From Citrus sinensis (Eukaryota > Streptophyta > Magnoliopsida > Sapindales > Rutaceae), in NCBI RefSeq assembly GCF_022201045.2, contig NC_068561.1, forward strand, positions 15,153,001-15,217,000: a stretch of 64,000 nt of DNA, given 5' to 3'. This document shows, piece after piece, positions 56,063-64,000 of this stretch (positions are counted from its first letter, which is position 1; every line of letters begins with the position of its first letter). The position numbers and the translations under genes are program-made. The notes below the pieces were generated by a model, which saw only the letters and a list, made by a program, of their open reading frames with translations, was not told where the DNA came from and made no database searches.

Positions 56063-59000
56063 ATGGAGTATCAATTTTTGAACTCCAAATGGTTTTGGCT
56101 ACACTTCCTTGAGTTCATTCATGTTTTATGGATGACTCCAGGTTTAAAATCGGCAATCATTGAAGTTGATGACAAGCTTGCTTTAATTGACTTCAAGAGT
56201 CACATAACTCAAGATCCTCTGCAAATCATGAGCTCATGGAATGATTCAATACATTTCTGCAACTGGGTTGGTGTTACATGCAGTCCCTTCAATGAAAGAG
56301 TCACAGCCTTGAAGCTGGAATCAAAACAGTTAGTTGGCTCAATTCCTCCTTCTGTAGGAAACCTTACATGTCTTAAAGTAATCAACCTGCAAGAGAACAA
56401 CTTTCATGGACAAATTCCTGACGAAATAGGCCGTTTACAGCAGCTGCAGGATCTCAATTTGACTTACAATTACCTTAGTGGGAGTATTCCATCAAATTTA
56501 TCTCATTGTAGAGAACTTCGAGTGTTTGATACTAGTGCCAACGGTCTCATTGGCCAGATACCTGATCGGCTTAGTTCACTGGAAAAACTTGAAATCATTC
56601 GCCTCGGACGCAACAATCTTACAGGAAATATCCCAGCTTGGATAGGGAATTTTTCTTCTTTGCATGTTCTGTGGCTTGCTCTGAATGATTTTCATGGAAA
56701 CATACCAATTGAACTTGGCCAGCTTTCAGGCCTAGGAATTTTTCAACTTTATGGGAATTTTCTGTCTGGTATGATCCCTTCTTCAATTTATAATATCTCA
56801 TCCATACATTATATTTCTGTGACTCAAAACCAGCTGCACGGACAGCTGCCTTCAGATGTTGGCCTAACTCTTCCAAATCTGGAAATATTTGCTGGTGGCG
56901 TTAACTACTTTACAGGAAGTATTCCTATATCATTGTCTAATGCCTCCAAGCTTCAGATTCTTGACTTTTCAGATAATGGTCTCACTGGGACAATTCCTGA
57001 AAACTTTGGAAGCTTGAAAAGTCTAGTTAGACTTAATTTTGAGATCAGCAAACTTGGAAGTGGGAAGATAGGCGACTTGAAATTTCTCTCTTTCTTGGCT
57101 AATTGTACTAGTCTTGAAGTGTTAGGTCTTGCTCAAAATCGCTTCGGGGGAGAATTGCCTAGCTCCATTGCAAACCTTTCAACCCATTTGCGAATTCTTA
57201 CAATGGGAGATAATCTCTTTTATGGAAACATCCCAGTTGGAATTGGAAACCTTGTTAACTTGAGCCTTTTGGGATTTGAAGGGAACAATTTAAGTGGCAG
57301 TTTCCCTGAAGTTATGGGGAAGCTCAACAAATTAGAGGGATTGGAGTTGAATGCTAACAAATTTTCAGGATTTATCCCGTCTTCCGTTGGTAACTTGACT
57401 GTATTAAGTAGGCTTTTGATGGAGGAGAATAGATTTGAAGGAAGCATCCCTTCGAGTCTTGGAAACTGCAAAAAGTTACAGGTGTTGAACTTATCAAGTA
57501 ATAATCTCAACGGCACCATACCCAAAGAAGTTGTCAGCCTCTCTTCTCTTTCAATTTCTTTGGTCATGTCTCATAATTCTTTGACTGGTTCACTCCCACC
57601 TGAAGTAGGCAAGTTGACAAATCTTGTTGAATTGGACGTGTCATACAACAGGTTATCAGGTGAAATTCCAAGCAGCCTTGATAGTTGTATTAGTTTGGAG
57701 CGTCTGTATCTGGGGAATAACTCATTTAAAGGGAGAATTCCTGTATCCTTAAAAAGTTTAAGAGGTTTAGCAGAATTAGATCTTTCATGTAATAACTTGT
57801 CTGGCAAGGTTCCCCAATTTTTCAGCGAGCTTTTATCTCTCAGGCATCTCAATCTCTCTTACAATGAACTGGATGGAGAAATATCCAGGGAAGGGATTTT
57901 TGCAAATGCCAGTGCCATTTCCATTGTTGGGAATGATAAGCTCTGTGGTGGCATCCAAAAATTACAGTTACCTGAATGCTCCAGAAAAAATCCCAGAAAA
58001 CGTCTTTCTCTAAAAATAGTAATCCCAGTAACTATTTCAGTCCCAATTTTTATTCTTCTTTTGGCTGCTTTGGTTATTTACCATATAGTCAAAACTTCAA
58101 GAAGACAGTCCGCTCCTCCTTCTAATGAGTGGCAATCCGGCCTGTCTTATTTGAAGATCTCAAATGCAACTGATAACTTCTCTGAGGAAAATTTGATTGG
58201 TTCTGGCAGTTTTGGTTCTGTATACAAAGGAACTCTTGCTGATGGGGAAACTGCTGCAATTAAGGTACTAAAACTGCAACAGCAAGGAGCTTTAAAGAGC
58301 TTCATTGATTAATGCAATGCTTTGACTAGTATACGACACCGTAACATCCTCAAGATCGTATCTTCATGCTCAAGTGTTGATTATGAAGGGAATGACTTCA
58401 AAGCTTTAGTTTTTGAGTTCATGCGGAATGGAAATCTGGACCAGTGGCTGCACCCAAGTACTGATGAGTATTGTCATTTTAAGAAATTGAGTCTCATGCA
58501 GAGACTGAATATAGTGATAGATGTAGCATCAGCATTGGATTATCTCCACAACCAGTATGACACACCAATTGCACATTGTGATCTAAAGCTAAGCAATGTA
58601 CTCCTTGATGAAGGTATGATAGCTCATGTTGGTGACTTTGGATTGGCAAAATTCCTCTTTGAAGAATCCAATACTCCCTCCAAAAATCAAACAATGTCAA
58701 ATGGGCTCAAGGGTTCCGTTGGTTACATCCCTCCAGGTACTTCTTAAACCAAATACATCACACTTCTTTCTTGACACTATCAACTTTGATATTCTAATTA
58801 CAAATTTCACAAAGTGCAGAGTACATCAACGGCCATGTTTCAATACTTGGAGATATATACAGCTATGGCATACTATTGCTGGAGATATTTACAGGAAAAA
58901 GACCAACAGATGACATGTTTAAAGATGATCTGAGCATTCACAAGTTTGTATTAATGGCCTTGCCCAGCCATGTCATGGATGTTCTTGACCTATCAATGTT

Positions 59001-59220
59001 GCTTGAAGAAGAAAACGATCATGAAAAACATGAGGAAGAAGATTTGTTTCCAGACATTGAATCACAAGTTGCTCAAAAGAAATTAGAAGAATGCTTGGTT
59101 TCAGTGATGAGAATTGGAGTCATGTGTTCTGCAGCTTCGCCAAGAGATCGGGTGGGCATGAAATTTGTTGTTAACAATCTGCAAGCGATTAGATCAAAAA
59201 TAAGAATGCGAGAAGAATGA
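56063..59220 (+). pseudogene. LRR receptor-like kinase, class XII (EFR/Xa21-like), one nonsense codon
   Basis: Exon 1 56063-58736, exon 2 58820-59220 (GT...GCAG intron): 1025 codons, the family's usual size. N-terminal hydrophobic segment, LRRNT cap (SWNDSIHFCNWVGVTC), about 22 leucine-rich repeats of plant type (LxxNxLxGxIP), transmembrane helix near residues 651-675, kinase from about 705 with GSGSFGSVYKG and AAIKVLK, non-RD HCDLK motif and GDFGLAKF. The single lesion is a TAA at 58310-58312 just after GALKSFID; the frame before and after is intact and reads well on both sides. Family members are plasma-membrane immune receptors. As read, translation gives a 749-residue membrane protein with almost the whole ectodomain and no working kinase. 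It could be a pseudogene, a truncated receptor or a sequencing error. Confidence 0.88.
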
Positions 59221-59433
59221 GAAGTCTAAAAGATTTCGACTCATCTTTTAGAAGTATGTAATTTCAAATTAGTAAAAACTTAGATCAATAAAGATGGCCT
59301 GGTTTTATTGCTGTAATTTAATGTTCATGGAACATTTTCGTGCTGACATATATATATTTCTTATTACTTGCAGTCAACTCGCTGAAACAACAGTGAAAGA
59401 TAACTGCTATTTGCCTGCATCTTGAGTTGAGCA
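59221..59433. other. short convergent intergenic region
   Basis: Separates the 3' ends of the two LRR kinase genes. No gene seen; AATAAAG near 59288 is polyadenylation-like for the plus-strand gene. Confidence 0.6.
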
Positions 59434-62400
59434 TTAATTGATCCCACATCGAAGAAGAGTGCTTTTGACTTTCTGCAGATTGTTTACAACATCACTGATG
59501 TCCATCCGTTCTCTGGGGGATTCTACTGAACAAGCAACTCCAATTTTGAGTATTGTAGCCAGACTCTCTTGTACTTGGTCCTGTTTAAGTTTTTCTTCAG
59601 CTGTTCCTTCTCCTTCTTCTCCTCCAGTAACAAAGAGTGGGTCTAAAACTTATGATATTTGTTCAGGCAATGCGTTTTTAACAAACTTGTGGAGGTCCAA
59701 ACCTTCCGCAAATATGTCACTGGTAGGCCTTTTCCCTGTAAAAGTTTCCAGCAAGAGGATCCCATAGCTGTACACATCACCATATGTTGAAACCCGACTT
59801 CCCATGCCATATTCTACAATATTCAAATCGTTCATTAGTTAGAAGCAGGAGCATTTTTCAGTTTTAAGTACAGTTACTTCTCACTTGTGCTTAATTTGGC
59901 TTGTTTGTAAGCACAGGCAACGTGTTAAGAACTTATATTACCAATACACCGACCAAATTGATAGCTAATGATTACTGAGCACCTACCCAATATATAGTTA
60001 TATTTTGCATCTGGGATACAATTTCCGAGAATAAAGACTTCTAAAAAACTGTTCATGAATAAAACAAGAAATCAATGATTACCTGGTGGAGCATACCCAA
60101 CGGTTCCTTTCAGTCCAATTGAGCTACTTTGATTGGAACGGATAGCTTCCGGAATAAACCTTGTTAACCCAAAATCGCCCACATGTGCAGTCATGTCATT
60201 ATCAAGAAGAATGTTGCTTGGCTTTAAATCACAATGAACAATTGGCTTTCCGCAGTGGCGATGAAGATATTCTAGAGCAGAAGCCACATCAATGGCAATG
60301 TTCAATCTTTGAAGAAGACTTAAAATCCTGGAGCTGTAATTCAGATCATCTGAAGTTGATTCTGGATGGATGCAACCAGATCTCTAAACTTCCATTGTGC
60401 ATGAACTCATAAACTAAAGCTTTGAAATCATTGCCTTCAAAATCGGAACTTGAACATGCAGTTATGATTTTGACAAGATTACGATGCCTAATGTTTCTTA
60501 AGACCTCGCATTCAGCCATGAAGCTCTTTAAAGCCCCACGTTGATGTAAGAACAGCACCTTCATCGCAACAACTGTTTGATCTGGATCTAGTACATAGCT
60601 TCCAGCACCAGCTAAATTGGCAGAAGAAAATCCACCGGTAGCTTTCAGGAGACTTTCGTAGGAGACATTTAGAAGCAAATCCTTCCTTGATGAAGACTCT
60701 GAACCAGTCACTGTTCTTTTCTTTCTCAATCGATTGATAATTAAAAGAGACATGACCAAAACTAGCCCCACAAGCCCAGAGAGGAGCGGAATCATAAACT
60801 TGAGCCCTTTGGATTTCTCACTTTTCTTTGACTCACTGGAAGTACATGGTGGCAACTTGAGTTCTGAGATTCCTCCACAAAGCTTTCCATTACCAGCTAC
60901 CGATATGGCAGATGAATTCTTAAAGATCCCTTTATGTGGAACTTCTCCCTCTAGATTGTTGAAGGACAGATTCAACCTTCGCAGAAAGGGAAATGTATCC
61001 AAAAACTTTGGCATTTTCCCTGAAAAGTTGTTTTGCGAAAGATCAAGTTCTTCAAGACCTTTTAAAGAACTAAAGCCTGGATGGATTGGGCCACGAAAAA
61101 AATTATCGCTCAAATTTAGATACTCCAGGCCAACACAACTTGCAAGTGAGCTTGGAATTTCACCTGATAACTTATTCTCCGATAAATCTAATTGTCGAAT
61201 ATTTTTCAGATTTCCAACTTCCGATGGTATACGACCAGTGAAATGATTGTGCGACAAATCCAACCATCCTGATAAGGAGGATAGGCCAATAACTTCACTG
61301 GGTATAGCCCCAGAAAGATTATTATCTGACAGATCTAATTTCTGCAGTAGATGACAAGTTCCCAGAGCTGAAGGTAAGCTTCCTCGTATGGAATTTCTAT
61401 GTAAATGAAGTTCTGTCAGGAAAGTTAAATTCCCAAAAGATGAAGGAATTTCTCCGGAAATATTGTTTCCAAACAAGGACAATACTTGTAGCTTGGGAAG
61501 AGATCCAACAGAAATTGGAATGCTTCCTGCGAGGAGGCACACCTCAATGGCTATTAATATCAAAATTTTCAGGTTACCAATTCCCGTTGGGATGGAACCA
61601 GATATCGGATTAGCTGACATATATAAATAGCTAAGATGGGATGAAAAATTAGCAATGGAATTTGGCAATATCCCTCTTAGATTATTTTTGCTCAGGCTGA
61701 CTACTTCTAAGTAAGTGCAATTGACCAAAGAATCTAGAAATCTAAGATCATTACCCTTTCTGGTTCCAAGATTATTTCTTGCAAAATTGAGCCTAGTGAG
61801 ATTCCTTAATCTACCCAAATCTTCTGGTATCGAGCCCGTCAAAGAGTGCAAAATCTAGCCACTCAAGCTTACTTGCATTAGATATAGAATGGGGTATATT
61901 CCCAAAAAACTGATTACCTCCCAAGAAAAGTAAACGGATATTAGGAAGTGTGAAGCCGATGTAAGGTGGAATTTCACCAAAAAGTTGGTTTTCTGACGCG
62001 GCAAAGTAATCCATTGGAGTGATATTAAAAAGCTGGATGGGAATTGAACCTGTTAAGGAATTTACAGAGACTTGGAACATGTTTAGGTGCTTCAATTGGC
62101 CTAGCTCAACAGGAATGTTGCCATTAAGACTGTTTTCTGAAAGAGAAAGCCGTTGAAGAAATGAGAGATTTGAAAGGGACTGAGGAATAGGCCCAGTGAG
62201 ATAGTTATTAGCAAGTCCAAGTCCTTTTAACTTGAACAAACCGCCCAATTCAGAAGGTATTTTACCTTCGAGCTTGTTCACGACTAAGTCGAGAATCCTG
62301 AGCTCAGAACAATGAGTGAGATTGACAGGAATCTCTCCTTGTAACATATTACGATTAAATATGATTGATCGTAGCCCAAACAAGCGGCCTATTTCATGTG

Positions 62401-62760
62401 GGATCATTCCCGAGAAGCTATTTTGTTGAAGATTGATAAGCCTAAGGAATGTCAAGTTCCCGATGTAAGGAGAAAGTGTACCTGTCAGATTTTGGCCACT
62501 GAGATTCAATGATATGACTCTTTGATGTTTGAGACTGCAAGTAACTCCAAGCCACAGGCAAAAGTTGACGGAATCATTCCACGTACTCAATGCTCCAAAT
62601 GGATCAGCTACCTTGCTTTTGAAAGCAAGCAAAGCTTGTTTATCAGTTTCAGTTCCAAGATTGGCACAGTGGGAAAAAGAGAAATGAAATAAGAAACTCA
62701 GAAGGATGAAAGGAAGAAAAACAAGAGTGCTATTACAGGGGAAGTTTTAGTGTCCCTCAT
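59434..62760 (-). pseudogene. LRR receptor-like kinase, class XII, several lesions
   Basis: Convergent to the gene at 56063. Exon 1 about 62760-60083, exon 2 59813-59434. Lesions read directly: (1) the only ATG near the start (62760) is out of frame with the hydrophobic leader that joins TETDKQALLAFKSKVADP; (2) a loss of about five bases near 61853, after SKLEWLDFA; (3) the glycine-rich loop is missing, GAGSY running into [14 protein letters not shown] near 60600; (4) a four-base CATC duplication near 60370 shifts the frame after WLHP; (5) a TAA at 59650-59652 after NALPEQIS. Otherwise the order is that of the family: LRRNT, about 22 LRRs, transmembrane helix near 60735-60795, non-RD kinase (HCDLKPSNILLD, GDFGLTRF), a stop at 59434. 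It has no coding future without all five being repaired, and the loss of the ATP loop alone would kill the kinase. Confidence 0.92.
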
Positions 62761-64000
62761 TTATAAAGCGAATTTTAACAAGTATTCAGCGTTTGGTGCA
62801 ATGATCTGCCTCAGTGCCTGCTAATTTTATAAAGCTATGAGTAAGTGAGAAGGAAGTTGCTGGGAAGATCTTATATCAATAGTAAATGATTCTTGCTTTA
62901 TTTCTTTCGTACGAAGCTTGGAGACAATGAGGCCTTATTTTCTTGATAATGAGCACTTGCGTCCCTTTCAAGCTTCGTCCTTTTTCACACTAATTCAAGA
63001 TTCCATCCAACCTAACAACAGTTGGTTCGATTGACATATATATTATTAAGTGCGATTCAAATAACCCGTTACATCAAATAGTCACGCAATTTATTGTCAT
63101 CTTATAAAAGAAAAGATACAGACATAGTCTTGGTGTTCTAGAAGCGGTGAAGCACAGTCCCTTTTTGGTCAATCCTTTATTATGATTGTATGAATTTTTT
63201 TATGATTAATTAAAAGAACATATATGACAATAAATGAGTAAAAAATGAACAAATAAAGCAATTGAGACTATTGAGATCTTTCACAGTTAGGTAAAGAAGA
63301 AAATTACAATATACCCTTCTAAAAAATAAAACTATCGAAATCCACAAAACATTTAAATTTGAGATGAGAGAATTCACAGCTTAGAAATAATCTGCCCACA
63401 CTAGACAAAAATTTCCACCAACCAAATGAATGACTAGAGGGTAGTTCTTTCTGTCGGCGGAAAACGCGTTCTAAGCCTCTTGTTTATTTAGGGTACTTTC
63501 AAACTTTTATATTGAAATTTCGTGCAAGCACTCTACATTCAAACTTCCATAATCGGATTTTGAAATTTCGTTTCAAGCATTGGTTAATTATTTATTGCAT
63601 GTTTTCATAAGTAAAATGCTCGAGAAATTAAAATTTCTATTAAATAATAGGTTTTGTCGATCCTTACTTGTGAAATTATAATTTGATTACTTGACATTCG
63701 CTTAATTAATAATTTTTTCTTGATTCCAATATTGTTAATTTATCAACGTTTTATTATAATAATATCATATAAGTATGTCTTATATTGTACTCGATAATTT
63801 AAGTAGCTAGATTTACAAAAACTTATTTTAACAGCTTAATTTGTTTGCTTCTTATATTAAAAGCAAGGGTTTAAGGACTCAAGTATAAAAGAGGAGTAGG
63901 GTAATGTAACCAAAAAGTAATAAAATTAAGACACTAACACTTATTTTCTCTCCAATTATAGAGTAATGTTACACATCCCAATTTTTTTATTCCAAAAAAT
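62761..64000. other. no gene seen
   Basis: AT-rich sequence upstream of the minus-strand LRR kinase. TTTATAAAT (minus strand) overlaps the candidate ATG at 62760, too close to serve that ATG as a TATA box. No repeat, RNA gene or conserved frame is recognised. Confidence 0.5.

Noticed and set aside
1..64000. A new multi-gene system
   Set aside because: Intact genes belong to well-known plant families with ordinary spacing. Everything else is duplicated or transposon-derived. I found no unexplained conserved gene cluster.

Overview
The window reads as nuclear DNA of a eudicot. The genes have plant-type introns, the tRNA is of plant nuclear type, and the gene families (PRA1A, ATG1, S-domain and class XII LRR receptor kinases) are plant families. 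Gene content recalls Rutaceae/Citrus, but that is an impression and not a test. Genes are sparse and most of the sequence is transposable elements, many nested with readable ends.

Layout. 0.1-2.2 kb: 5' five exons of a PRA1-family membrane-traffic gene on the minus strand, running off the left edge. 2.55 kb: tRNA-Val(CAC). 3.0-6.8 kb: a Mutator-like element (MULE) with long inverted repeats and a ruined FAR1-type transposase; its right arm is interrupted by a 644-bp Helitron whose removal rejoins the arm. 6.9-15.4 kb: a PIF/Harbinger element with ORF1 and transposase both broken, interrupted by a 4.1-kb hAT element with a perfect 8-bp target duplication. 16.8-22.6 kb: an apparently intact 13-exon ATG1 autophagy kinase gene. 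23.4-25.8 kb: an intact intronless S-domain (ZmPK1-like) receptor kinase.

From the middle of ATG1 to beyond the receptor kinase, the sequence is repeated in tandem. Unit 2 (about 27.0-41.8 kb) has a 5'-truncated ATG1 pseudogene and a receptor-kinase copy with a C-terminal frameshift. Unit 3 (about 41.9-53.9 kb) has more ATG1 pieces and only the first 58 codons of a third receptor kinase. The copies have been pushed apart by a minus-strand copia element (33.0-38.2 kb), a plus-strand Tork/TNT1-like copia element (43.8-49.3 kb), a 1.5-kb solo LTR (49.7-51.2 kb), an LTR-like plus ULP1-bearing block (27.8-31.9 kb) and several MITEs.

56.1-62.8 kb: two class XII LRR receptor-kinase genes, tail to tail, both disabled. 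The first carries one in-frame nonsense codon early in the kinase domain. The second has several frameshifts, a nonsense codon and a missing glycine-rich loop. The last 1.2 kb shows nothing recognisable.

Functionally only PRA1, the tRNA, ATG1 and the first S-domain kinase look clearly intact. I see no operon-like or new multi-gene system. The most informative signals are the ATG1/receptor-kinase tandem duplication, datable through its nested insertions, and several palindrome-rich repeat arrays of unknown nature.
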